From SG8-41 sp964521405 (GTDB lineage: Bacteria; Pseudomonadota; Gammaproteobacteria; Burkholderiales; SG8-41), in assembly GCA_964521405.1 (NCBI GenBank), contig CAZFRR010000235.1:1-35611 (forward strand): a stretch of 35,611 bases of DNA, read 5' to 3'. Shown here piece after piece: positions 1-7,703 of the stretch (position 1 is its first letter; the number at the start of each line of letters is the position of its first letter). The notes under the pieces are model-generated. The model was given only the letters and a program-made list of their open reading frames with translations, did no database searches and was not told the origin of the DNA. A program made the position numbers and the translations under genes.

Positions 1-837
1 GTAGCCGGAGCGCACGATGACTTTCACGTCCTCGCCGCCGAGGCGGCGCGAGGTGCGGCAGCAGTCCATCGCGGTGTTGCCGCCGCCGAGGACGATTACG
101 CGCTTGCCGATCTTGCTGACGTGCTCGAAGGACACGCTGGAGAGCCAGTCGATGCCGATGTGGATGTTGGCGGCGGCCTCTTTGCGGCCCGGCATGTCGA
201 GGTTGCGGCCGCGCGGTGCGCCGCTGCCGACGAAAATCGCGTCGTAGTCATCGTTGAGCAGTGTCTTCAGGCTGTCGATTTTCACGCCGCCCTTGAACTC
301 GACGCCGAGGTTGAGGATATAGCCTGTTTCCTCGTCGATGACCTCCATCGGCAGGCGGAAGCGGGGAATCTGCGACCAGATCATGCCACCCGCGCGCGGG
401 TCCTGGTCGAAGAGGGTGACTGAATAACCGAGCGGTGCAAGATCGCGGGCGACCGTGAGGGAAGAGGGGCCGGCGCCGATGCAGGCGATGCGCTTGCCGT
501 TTTTCAGCTTGGGAGCCTTGGGCAGACGGTCGCGAATGTCTTCCTTGTTGTCCGCGGCCACGCGCTTCAAGCGGCAGATCGCCACCGGCTCGGGCTTCTC
601 GGCATTGCGTTCCTCGACGCGTCCGCGGCGACAGGCCGGCTCGCACGGGCGGTCGCAGGTGCGGCCGAGGATGCCGGGGAAAACATTCGATTCCCAGTTG
701 ACCATGTAGGCGTCGCCGTAGCGGCCTGCTGCGATCAACCGGATGTATTCGGGGACGGGGGTGTGGGCCGGGCAGGCCCACTGGCAATCTACGACTTTAT
801 GGAAATAGTCGGGAGCACCGATGTCGGTGGGTTTCAT
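1..837 (-). CDS. GltD-like FAD/NAD(P)-dependent oxidoreductase with N-terminal Fe-S domain, partial (C-terminus outside window)
   Basis: The frame is open from an ATG at 835-837 to the window edge, giving 279 residues with the C-terminus missing. An AGAGGAA ribosome binding site precedes the start. The N-terminus has cysteines C18, C22, C61, C65 and C69 in the CxxxC...CxxxCxxxC layout of the Fer4_20 / dihydropyrimidine dehydrogenase domain II fold. A dinucleotide motif GAGPSS (121-126) is the expected FAD-binding site, and a second motif, LGGGNTA, near residue 250 is the NAD(P)H site. This is the architecture of the small (beta) subunit of glutamate synthase and related electron-transfer flavoproteins, which pass electrons from NAD(P)H through FAD and 4Fe-4S clusters to a partner. 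The partner is not in the window, so glutamate synthase activity itself is not established. The family call is firm; the exact reaction is open. Confidence 0.85.
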   Translation of the reverse strand, partial: MKPTDIGAPDYFHKVVDCQWACPAHTPVPEYIRLIAAGRYGDAYMVNWESNVFPGILGRTCDRPCEPACRRGRVEERNAEKPEPVAICRLKRVAADNKEDIRDRLPKAPKLKNGKRIACIGAGPSSLTVARDLAPLGYSVTLFDQDPRAGGMIWSQIPRFRLPMEVIDEETGYILNLGVEFKGGVKIDSLKTLLNDDYDAIFVGSGAPRGRNLDMPGRKEAAANIHIGIDWLSSVSFEHVSKIGKRVIVLGGGNTAMDCCRTSRRLGGEDVKVIVRSGY

Positions 838-1124
838 CCAGTTCCTCTGATACCGATCGTATATAGCTAAACGGCCAAGTCCCTTAAAAAGATGACAGAT
901 AGTCGATCTGATAAGGTTGCGAGATATTACTGCTAAGTTGCCGTTTTGAAAAGAGTTTCATACTAAATCCTGATATTTCCCCGGTGCTGGATATACCGGG
1001 ATAGGACGATATGACCTCAAACAAAACATGCAGTTGCCTGCATTGCAACATTTCCTGCGGTGTTTGCCGTCCATAGCTCGGACCTCGAGGCGTCGGCGGT
1101 GGGGTTGCCGTTGACCGATCATCG

Positions 1125-2090
1125 TCATTCCGCCTTGATATTCGCTCTGGCAATGACCTTGCGCCAGCGCGCCAGGTCGCGGCGGATGATGTCGGCGAAC
1201 TGCTCCGGTGTCGTGCCGGCGGCATCGAAGCCCTGGGCCGCCAGCCGCTGCCCGACTTCCTCGTTGGCGAGCGCCTTGACCACTTCGCCGTGCAGGCGGC
1301 TCACAATTTCACGCGGGGTCCTGGTGGGGGCGAACAGTCCGTACCAGATGACCACCTCGAAATCCGGAAACGTTTCCGCGAAGGCCGGGACCTCCGGCAG
1401 GGAGGGCACCCGCTTTGCACTGCTCACTGCGATTGCGCGCAGTTTCCCCGATCTTGTGAGCGGGGCAAGCCCCGGCAGGCTGCCGAACGACATCGCCACC
1501 TGCCCGCCCACCAGGTCGATCAACGCGGCGCCCGTGCCTTTGTACTGGACGATCAGCACGTCGATACCGGCGGTTTGCTTGAAAAATTCCGCCGAGAGGT
1601 GGGACGGCGTGCCGACGCCCGGCGCGGACATCGTCAGTTTTCCAGGTTTCGATTTCGCGAGCGTCACGAGCTCCCTGACGTTCCTCGAGGGAACCGCGGG
1701 GTGCACGGCAAGGAGCGAAGCCGCCGACCCGGCCAGGGTAATAGGGGAGAAATCCGTGTCCGCGTTGTAAGGAAGCTTGTTGTTCAGCCACGGCGTGATG
1801 GTGTAGATGTTGGTCGTGAACAGCAGGGTGTAACCGTCGGGCGCGGACTTGGCCACGATCTCGGTCCCGATAATGCTGTTGGCGCCCGCACGGTTGTCCA
1901 CGATGAACTGCTGGCCCAGATTTTCGCCCATCTTCTGGGCGAGCCCCCGCGCCAGGATGTCCGTTCCGCCCGCCGCCGCGAACGGAACGACGATGCGCAC
2001 CGCGCGGGAAGGATAGCTCTGGGCGGCGGCACCGGCCGCGCCGGCGAGCAGCGCGACCGCGCACAGGAAGCCGGGATATCGTGTCATCAT
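1125..2090 (-). CDS. Bug-family (TctC-like) periplasmic solute-binding receptor
   Basis: This is a 321-residue protein with a signal peptide (hydrophobic core CAVALLAGAAGAAA, likely cut before QSYPSRAV). The order of family signatures is typical: VRIVVPFAAAGGTD near the mature N-terminus, DNRAGANSIIGTEIVA, SAPDGYTLL, a GKL..SAPGVG..SHL segment, QYKGTGAALIDLVGGQV, LPEVPAFAET, and a C-terminal RWRKVIARANIKAE. Bug proteins are periplasmic receptors for carboxylates and other small organic anions, and some feed the tripartite TctAB carriers. No tctA or tctB gene is next to it. Two adjacent ATGs (2090 and 2087) could both serve as start; GAGG sits 6 to 9 bases upstream. The gene stands alone on this strand between a Nudix gene and the GltD-like gene. 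The ligand cannot be deduced. Confidence 0.93.
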   Translation of the reverse strand: MMTRYPGFLCAVALLAGAAGAAAQSYPSRAVRIVVPFAAAGGTDILARGLAQKMGENLGQQFIVDNRAGANSIIGTEIVAKSAPDGYTLLFTTNIYTITPWLNNKLPYNADTDFSPITLAGSAASLLAVHPAVPSRNVRELVTLAKSKPGKLTMSAPGVGTPSHLSAEFFKQTAGIDVLIVQYKGTGAALIDLVGGQVAMSFGSLPGLAPLTRSGKLRAIAVSSAKRVPSLPEVPAFAETFPDFEVVIWYGLFAPTRTPREIVSRLHGEVVKALANEEVGQRLAAQGFDAAGTTPEQFADIIRRDLARWRKVIARANIKAE

Positions 2091-2207
2091 CGCCCTCGTA
2101 ATATATCAGCGATATCTATTTCGCGATGGCGTTCTCAGTGGCAGTAGAAATGCTGAACATCCGGATGCGCGCCAGAAGAATGGAAGCCGTGCATTTGCGC
2201 AAGCGGG

Positions 2208-2231
2208 TGCCGGGCGGGCGCGCGCCCGGCA
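2208..2231. other. Strong GC-rich hairpin between Nudix and Bug genes
   Basis: TGCCGGGC (2208-2215) and GCCCGGCA (2224-2231) are perfect 8-bp arms around an 8-base GC-rich loop. The hairpin lies downstream of the minus-strand Nudix gene and upstream of the minus-strand Bug gene. It could attenuate or stop transcription, but neither strand has a U-tract after it, so it is not called a terminator. The rest of 2091-2334 shows nothing else I can name. Confidence 0.35.
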
Positions 2232-2334
2232 AATAGCGACGGTCTAGAAAGGCGCGTTGCCCTGCAGGGTGGCGCGCTCCATCAGCCTAGCTATGTGTTT
2301 CTCGCTTGCGGGGGCGCTGGTATTTTACGTTTCG

Positions 2335-2877
2335 TCACGGTTTCTTCGGCTGTTCGATCGTTCCCATGTGGAACTGGTACTCGCCGTTTCTGCGGTCCTC
2401 GTAGTAATGAGTGAGCGTGTTGCGCACGCTGGCAAAGGCGATCCTGTCCCAGGGGATTTCGGCTTCCTCGTGCAACCTCACTTCGAGCGTCTCGGCCCCG
2501 GGCTTGACGTCGAGATCGAGCAGCCGGGCGCGAAACAGGATGTAGACCTGGTTGATGTGGGGGATATTGTAGAGCGCGTAGAGCGGGCCGATTTCGACGC
2601 GGGCGTTGGCTTCCTCCAGGGTTTCGCGCAGCGCGCCCTGGAACGTGGTCTCCCCGTTTTCCATGTAGCCCGCCGGCACGGTCCACAGCCCGTAACGCGG
2701 CTCGATCGCGCGGCGGCACAGCAGGACCTTGTCCTCCCATTCGGGAATGCACCCGACCACCATGCGCGGGTTCTGGTAATGAATGGCGTGGCAGGCATCG
2801 CAAACGTGGCGCGCCAGCGTGTCTCCCGGCGGCACGCGCAAGGTGACCTGCGCGCCACAGTTGCTGCAGAACTTCAT
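2335..2877 (-). CDS. Nudix hydrolase with N-terminal zinc ribbon
   Basis: This 180-residue protein starts with a zinc ribbon (C4-x2-C7 and C26-x2-C29), followed by a Nudix fold. The Nudix box is at about residues 70-93: G70, E76, R84, E85, E88 and E89 are present. N91 replaces the usual second glycine, a tolerated change at that position. Nudix enzymes cleave nucleoside-diphosphate-linked compounds with Mg2+ bound by the box glutamates. The ribbon-plus-Nudix layout resembles the small NADH-pyrophosphatase/NudC-like or ADP-ribose pyrophosphatase-like enzymes, but at 180 residues it lacks the long N-terminal domain of true NudC, so the substrate is left open. It is divergently arranged from the esterase gene at 2963, and the 85-bp gap must hold both promoters. 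Confidence 0.9.
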   Translation of the reverse strand: MKFCSNCGAQVTLRVPPGDTLARHVCDACHAIHYQNPRMVVGCIPEWEDKVLLCRRAIEPRYGLWTVPAGYMENGETTFQGALRETLEEANARVEIGPLYALYNIPHINQVYILFRARLLDLDVKPGAETLEVRLHEEAEIPWDRIAFASVRNTLTHYYEDRRNGEYQFHMGTIEQPKKP

Positions 2878-2962
2878 GAGGGTGCGGGCTCCTTCGACCG
2901 ATAACTATACGGTAACATCCCCGCGTCACGACAGTCTGTTTCCGCTGCAGCCGGGGGCGCGA

Positions 2963-3931
2963 GTGATTCAAAAACTTCTCTTGCAGGGTTTCACCGCATT
3001 ATTTGCGCTGCTGGCCGGGACGGGCGTCTCGGGGGCGGCGCTCGCGCCGGGCGATCACGAGTTCTCACTCACGCACAACCAGCTCCAGAGGAGCTATCTG
3101 GTGTTCGTTCCGCCGCAGGCGGCGGCCGGAAGACCGCTTCCGGTCGTGATCAATTTCCACGGCGGCGGCGCAACCGCGAAGAACCAGAAATCGTACTCGC
3201 GCATGGATCCAACCGCGGCCCGCGAGGGATTCATCGCGGTCTATCCGAATGGCAGCGGCGGCATCGGCGGCAGGTTCCTTACCTGGAACGCCGGAACCTG
3301 CTGCGGACCCGCGGCGGCGAGCCAGGTTGACGATGTCGGTTTTTCAATGGCGCTGCTCGAGGACCTGGCGCGGCGCACGCCTGTAGATCGTGCCCGTATC
3401 TACGCCACGGGCCTCTCCAACGGCTCGATGATGGCCTACCGGCTGGCTGCCGAGGCTGCGGCGCGCATCGCGGCAGTGGTCGGGGTCGCGGGTGCAATGA
3501 CGCTGCCCGGGTTCTCGCCATCGCTGCCGTTGCCGGTGATGCATATCCACAGCGTGGACGACCCGCGAGCATTCTACAACGGCGGTCTTGGACCCTATTT
3601 TTCCTTCACCAACACGAGGGTCTTGCATCAGCCGGTGGATGCCATGCTGAATCAATGGCGCGTTTTCAACGCCTGCCCCGGTGAGCCGCAGGTATCGGGC
3701 CCGCTCGGCGGCAAACCGGGCGCGCAGGACGCAACGCATACCGCAACGCGTTATACCTATGCGCCATGCCGCAACGGGACGGAAGTCGTGCTCTGGAAGC
3801 TGACGGGGGCAGGGCACGTCTGGCCCGGCGGGTTGCAGGATTACCTCACGCTGATCCTGGGCGCGAGCACCACCGTGATCGACGCCAACGCCGAGATGTG
3901 GCGTTTCTTCCAGCGCTTCCGCCGCGACTAA
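2963..3931 (+). CDS. Secreted PHB-depolymerase-like esterase (LpqC family, alpha/beta hydrolase)
   Basis: A GTG start at 2963 gives 322 residues with a proper signal peptide (KLLLQGFTALFALLAGTGVS, then AALA). The frame is open further upstream, but that part runs back into the Nudix promoter and reads as non-coding. Visible hydrolase signatures are the oxyanion motif VINFHGGG (62-69), CCGP at 113-116 with the following VDDVGF, the nucleophile elbow GLSNG with S152, and a late GAGHVWPG holding the catalytic histidine. This pattern is typical of COG3509 esterases, which include PHB/poly(3-hydroxyalkanoate) depolymerases and feruloyl or acetylxylan esterases. The protein is probably exported and acts on extracellular or periplasmic esters. 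PHB as substrate is a family-level guess. It stands alone, divergent from the Nudix gene. Confidence 0.88.
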   Translation: MIQKLLLQGFTALFALLAGTGVSGAALAPGDHEFSLTHNQLQRSYLVFVPPQAAAGRPLPVVINFHGGGATAKNQKSYSRMDPTAAREGFIAVYPNGSGGIGGRFLTWNAGTCCGPAAASQVDDVGFSMALLEDLARRTPVDRARIYATGLSNGSMMAYRLAAEAAARIAAVVGVAGAMTLPGFSPSLPLPVMHIHSVDDPRAFYNGGLGPYFSFTNTRVLHQPVDAMLNQWRVFNACPGEPQVSGPLGGKPGAQDATHTATRYTYAPCRNGTEVVLWKLTGAGHVWPGGLQDYLTLILGASTTVIDANAEMWRFFQRFRRD

Positions 3932-3945
3932 TCAAGCCACGAACA

Positions 3946-3962
3946 AGGGGGCTCCGCCCCCT
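3946..3962. terminator. Possible bidirectional terminator hairpin
   Basis: AGGGGGC (3946-3952) and GCCCCCT (3956-3962) form a 7-bp GC stem with a 3-base loop. It lies between the convergent esterase gene (ends 3931) and SulP gene (ends 4035). Read on the minus strand, the stem is followed by TTGTT, a weak U-tract. The convergent position supports a shared terminator; the short U-tract makes it uncertain. Confidence 0.4.
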
Positions 3963-4034
3963 CGTGCACCCCCGACATCCGGGGAAACCTCATCGAGGTC
4001 ATTGCCGGAATGGATGCTTGCGCGGAGGTTCCCT

Positions 4035-6344
4035 CTAGCTGTCTAGCTGGTAAATGGTGCGGTTGGCGCGCCGCAGCCGGGCGCTCAACTCCCTGCCCAG
4101 GTTTGCCAGCAGCTTGATCGCGATCGCCGGATGCTCGGTCGCGAGGCCGGTAAACCGGGCGTGCGACAGGGCGTAGCAGATGAGGTCATCGTCGGCCTCG
4201 ACCGTGGCAGACCGCGCTTCCTGGTCGAGCAGCGCCAGTTCTCCGAACACGGTTCCCGGGGCAAAAGTCACCAGCCGCACGCTGCGGTTCTCGCCGGGCA
4301 GCCGGATGCGCACACTGGCGCTGCCCTTGGCGATGATGAAGAGTTCCTTGCCCTCGTCTCCTTCCCGGAACACGACTTCCCCCCGTGCGTAAGCGCGCCG
4401 CTCCAGCAAGGCCCTCATGGTCGGGAGTTCGGAGGCGGTCATGCCGGCCAGCACGTCGAAATGGCTGAACGGGAACTCGCCTTCCAACTCGCGATCGCCC
4501 AGCACGCTCAGGATCAGGCGCTCTTCCGCCCACTCGATGGCCGAGTCGGTGTCCGCGAACAGCTTCGCCGCGCCGAGCGCGGAAATGACGCCCATGTTAT
4601 TCAGCATGGTCAATATCGGCGGGCGGGCCTCGAGTCCCGAGATCAACAAGTGCTTGCCGCGCTTCACCATCTTGTCATGGGTGGCGAGGATGATGCGGGA
4701 GCCCGTGGAGTCGATTTCATTGACGCGCTTGAGATCGAGCAACACGTAGGAAACATCGCCGAGCAGGAAGTTGTCCAGCCGCACCGCGAGATTTTCCGCC
4801 GTGCCAAAGAAGATCGGCCCCTCCAGCTCCAGCACGGCGATTTTCGTCCCATGTTCGGCCACGACCGCCATCAGTTGCGGCTCGCGGTTCTTGCGCGAAT
4901 GCACCGCGTCGCACCGGTACTCCCGGCGCACCACGGACTTGCTCATGCGGAACAGGAAGACGCCCACCGTCACCAGGACGCCGAGGAAAACCGCGAGCAC
5001 GATATTGGCCGCGATAGCGAAGGTGGCCACCAGAATGATGACGGCGAGATCGACCACCATGCCGTAGCGGGATTGGGCGTCGCCGCGAAAGAGATTTCCA
5101 ATGAGTTGAAGCGTCCAGCGGTCGACCAGCTGGATGGCGACGACCACCAGCATGGCGCCGATGACTACCCGCGGCAGCAGCGCGATGACCGGCGGCAGCA
5201 CCAGCAATCCGGCAAGCACCAGGCTCGCGCTGACGAGCAGCGAGAAGGATGTGCGCGCGCCGCTGCGGTGGTTGGCGAAGCTCGCCGCGAGATTGATGCC
5301 GTTGGAAATGCCGCCAAAGGCCGCCGCAACCATGTTGCCCACGCCCAGACGCACCAGTTCCCGGTTGCCGTTGAAGCGATGGCCCGAGTCGCTTTCGATC
5401 AGCCGGGCGCACAGCATGCCGTCCAGCGAGGCGACGATGGCCAGACTCGCCGCCCCCGTCAGCAGCACGGGCAGGTACGAGGTAAACGCCGGTTGGGCCA
5501 GCAGTTGCCCGAATTCCATGAGGTAGCGGGGGGACGGCAGTGCCCACGGGATGGTGCCGATCACGGGACCCAGATGTTCCCGGAAGCCCAGCACCGCGAT
5601 CAGATAGAAGGCGCTGGTTCCCACCAGGAACCCAAGTAGGGTGGGTGGAATGTGTCGGGAGATTCGCGCCCCTTTCAGAATGACGGCGCAGGTCAGCACT
5701 CCCACCAGCAGCGTCAGGAACTGGACCGAACCCAGGTGAGACGGGAGCTCGACGAGCGGCACGGACGCGCTCAAGCCGAGCAGGGTATCGATCATGGAGA
5801 CGAAAATCAGTATTGCCGCGGCGTTCTGAAATCCCGCCAGCACCGGCGCCGGCAGATACTTGACCAGATCGCCAAGGCGCAACAGGCCAAAGAGCGCCTG
5901 GAACAGTCCCGCCAGGAAGATCAGCAGGAATACGACAGCGAGCAGTGAACCCGGATCGAGGCCTCCCAGCGCTTCGTGGGACGACAACACCACGGACTGC
6001 AGAACGAGCGAGCCGATCAGAAAGGTGACGATGCTGCGCGGGGCATAGATCATCGTCGTGTTGGCCCCCAGGATGAGCGCCGTGAATCCGCCGCAGACGA
6101 CCGCATACAATCCCGCCAGCACGCCGTAAGCGACGTATTCGGGTCCCAGCGGGGCAAGGGCCAGCATGCCGTAGCCCATGCTGATCGGTATGTTGAGAAC
6201 CGCGGCTGAAAATCCTCCCGCCAGGTCTCCGCTCAGGTGCTTGAAGCGGGCTGGCGCGGCCGGCGCAGGCTCAGCCGGGCTCGGCAACGGGGCTTGCGCC
6301 TGATCGGGGAGCCCGTAGCCCCATTTTTGCCCTGCGTCAGACAT
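4035..6344 (-). CDS. SulP-family anion transporter with C-terminal STAS and cyclic-nucleotide-binding domains
   Basis: The chosen ATG at 6342-6344 gives 769 residues (MSDAGQKWG...) with AAAGGG about 9 bases upstream. An upstream in-frame ATG at 6440 would add 32 residues without transporter character. After a Pro/Ala-rich N-terminus, roughly residues 35-450 hold many hydrophobic segments with the SulP signature (SAAVLNIPISMGYGMLA; GANTTMIYAPRS). A STAS domain follows at about 500-610 (LLDLKRVNEIDSTGSRI). A cyclic-nucleotide-binding domain fills about 640-769, with FGELALL followed by RSATVE, the phosphate-binding cassette pattern. SulP proteins move sulfate, bicarbonate, chloride or dicarboxylates across the inner membrane. 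The cNMP domain suggests gating by cAMP or a related nucleotide. No transport partner gene is adjacent, and substrate is unknown. Confidence 0.92.
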   Translation of the reverse strand: MSDAGQKWGYGLPDQAQAPLPSPAEPAPAAPARFKHLSGDLAGGFSAAVLNIPISMGYGMLALAPLGPEYVAYGVLAGLYAVVCGGFTALILGANTTMIYAPRSIVTFLIGSLVLQSVVLSSHEALGGLDPGSLLAVVFLLIFLAGLFQALFGLLRLGDLVKYLPAPVLAGFQNAAAILIFVSMIDTLLGLSASVPLVELPSHLGSVQFLTLLVGVLTCAVILKGARISRHIPPTLLGFLVGTSAFYLIAVLGFREHLGPVIGTIPWALPSPRYLMEFGQLLAQPAFTSYLPVLLTGAASLAIVASLDGMLCARLIESDSGHRFNGNRELVRLGVGNMVAAAFGGISNGINLAASFANHRSGARTSFSLLVSASLVLAGLLVLPPVIALLPRVVIGAMLVVVAIQLVDRWTLQLIGNLFRGDAQSRYGMVVDLAVIILVATFAIAANIVLAVFLGVLVTVGVFLFRMSKSVVRREYRCDAVHSRKNREPQLMAVVAEHGTKIAVLELEGPIFFGTAENLAVRLDNFLLGDVSYVLLDLKRVNEIDSTGSRIILATHDKMVKRGKHLLISGLEARPPILTMLNNMGVISALGAAKLFADTDSAIEWAEERLILSVLGDRELEGEFPFSHFDVLAGMTASELPTMRALLERRAYARGEVVFREGDEGKELFIIAKGSASVRIRLPGENRSVRLVTFAPGTVFGELALLDQEARSATVEADDDLICYALSHARFTGLATEHPAIAIKLLANLGRELSARLRRANRTIYQLDS

Positions 6345-6460
6345 GAATCGTTTCCCTTTGATGCCGCCCGGCAACTTTTCGTTGCAGAGAACCGCCCGGC
6401 ATTCCGGCCCAGTGTGCGCATCGGCTGCGCAAGCTGTCAATTTCGATCACAAGCGTAATC

Positions 6461-7627
6461 TCAAGTAGTGGCGTCGTCCGGGGTTTGCGCTTCCCGGGCA
6501 GCACTGCGAGCGACGGGCTTGTACGGACTGCGCTCGACGAGCTCGTCAACGTAGTGTCCCATGCCCCGTGATTCCTTCGCGAGGAACTGCTCGACCGCCG
6601 CCGAGAATTCCGGGTGCGCCAGCCAGTGCGCCGAGCAGGTTTCAACCGGCAGGAGTCCGCGCGCGAGCTTGTGCTCGCCCCGCGAACCGCCCTCGAAGCT
6701 GGCGATGCCCCGCGCGATGCAGAATTCTATCCCCTGGTAATAACAGGTTTCGAAGTGCAGCGCGGGATGATGTTCCAGCGCGCCCCAATAGCGCCCGCAC
6801 AGCCGGTCCCGGTCGCGGATGTCGAGCGAGGCCGCGATGGGCACGCCGTTTCTTTCCGCGACGATCAATACCATGTTGCGCGGCAAATCCCGGCCGATGC
6901 GCCAGAAGAATTCGAGATTGAGATAAGGGCTGGAACCGTGCTCGCGGTAGGTCTGGCGATAGCAGCGGTTGAGAAATGCCCAGTCACGCTCCCGGATCTC
7001 GTCGCCTTCCAGCCATTTGAAGCGGATGCCGGCGGCAGCCACCTTGCGCCGCTCCTGCCGGACCTTCTTGCGCTTGTCATGGCTGAACCCGGCGAGGAAC
7101 GCGTCAAAGCTGGCGTAATCCCGATTAGCCCAGTGAAATTGAACGGTGGTTCGCTGCATCATGCCGCGCGCCGACAGTTGCCGCGCCTCGCCGCGGGTGT
7201 GAAACAGGCAGTGGAGCGAGGACACTCGCAGCTCGCGCGCGAGCTCGAGCGCCGATTCGATCAAAATGTCACGGCCTTCATCGGTTGCCGCGATGAGCCG
7301 CGACCCGGCGACCGGCGTGAATGGCACGGCCGACAACAGCTTGGGGTAGTAGGCGATGCCATGGCGGTGATAAGCCTCGGCCCAGGCCCAGTCGAATACG
7401 TACTCCCCGTAGGAATGGGTCTTGAGATAGAGCGGCATCGCTCCCGACAGGACGCCGTTCTGCTGCAACAGTATGAATTGAGGCGTCCAGCCGCTCGCGC
7501 TGCTGGCGCACCCGGTCTCGTGCAATGCCGACAGGAACTCGTGGCTCAGAAATGGATCCCCGCCGGAAAGCCTGTTCCATTCATCGGCCGGCACGCCGGC
7601 GAGCGTATTGACGACCGATATCGTCAC
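6461..7627 (-). CDS. COG3146-type GNAT/FemAB-like N-acyltransferase
   Basis: This 388-residue protein uses a GTG start at 7627. It matches the pattern of the COG3146 / DUF482 family: early DPFLSHEFLSALHETGC, then PLYLKTHSYGEYVFDWAWA, later HDKRKKVRQERRKV, RCYRQTY..HGSSPYLN, and near the end FEGGSRGEHKLARGLLPVETCSAHWL. The family is a tandem GNAT fold related to FemAB peptidyltransferases and is often labelled a peptidoglycan biosynthesis or N-acyltransferase protein, though its reaction is not generally established. No signal peptide is visible, so it should be cytosolic. It is divergent from nadE with only 76 bases between the starts and ends 116 bases before the SulP start. The ribosome binding site is weak. 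Confidence 0.85.
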   Translation of the reverse strand: MTISVVNTLAGVPADEWNRLSGGDPFLSHEFLSALHETGCASSASGWTPQFILLQQNGVLSGAMPLYLKTHSYGEYVFDWAWAEAYHRHGIAYYPKLLSAVPFTPVAGSRLIAATDEGRDILIESALELARELRVSSLHCLFHTRGEARQLSARGMMQRTTVQFHWANRDYASFDAFLAGFSHDKRKKVRQERRKVAAAGIRFKWLEGDEIRERDWAFLNRCYRQTYREHGSSPYLNLEFFWRIGRDLPRNMVLIVAERNGVPIAASLDIRDRDRLCGRYWGALEHHPALHFETCYYQGIEFCIARGIASFEGGSRGEHKLARGLLPVETCSAHWLAHPEFSAAVEQFLAKESRGMGHYVDELVERSPYKPVARSAAREAQTPDDATT

Positions 7628-7691
7628 GGTTGCGACGTTTCTTCGAGCGACTGCCGGGTGGTTTCAGCCTGCATCGGGGATGGCGCGATGA

Positions 7692-7697
7692 TATATT
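7692..7697 (+). promoter_or_regulatory. Possible -10 element just upstream of nadE
   Basis: TATATT lies at 7692-7697, only six bases before the nadE ATG at 7704, and no Shine-Dalgarno sequence is visible. If this is the real -10 box, transcription would start at or next to the ATG and the mRNA would be leaderless. No good -35 hexamer is seen at the matching distance, so the call is tentative. Confidence 0.3.
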
Positions 7698-7703
7698 AGC
7701 AAC

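Noticed and set aside
979..1000. Small inverted repeat CCCGGT...ACCGGG between the GltD-like and Bug genes
   Set aside because: Six-base arms with a 9-base loop and no U-tract on either strand; common by chance in GC-rich sequence. The rest of 838-1124 shows no gene or clear promoter.
4131..5639. Long plus-strand open frame (502 codons) opposite the SulP gene
   Set aside because: Its translation is rich in His, Gln, Arg and Asp without any domain, as expected of an antisense shadow in GC-rich DNA. The SulP/STAS/cNMP frame on the other strand explains the region.
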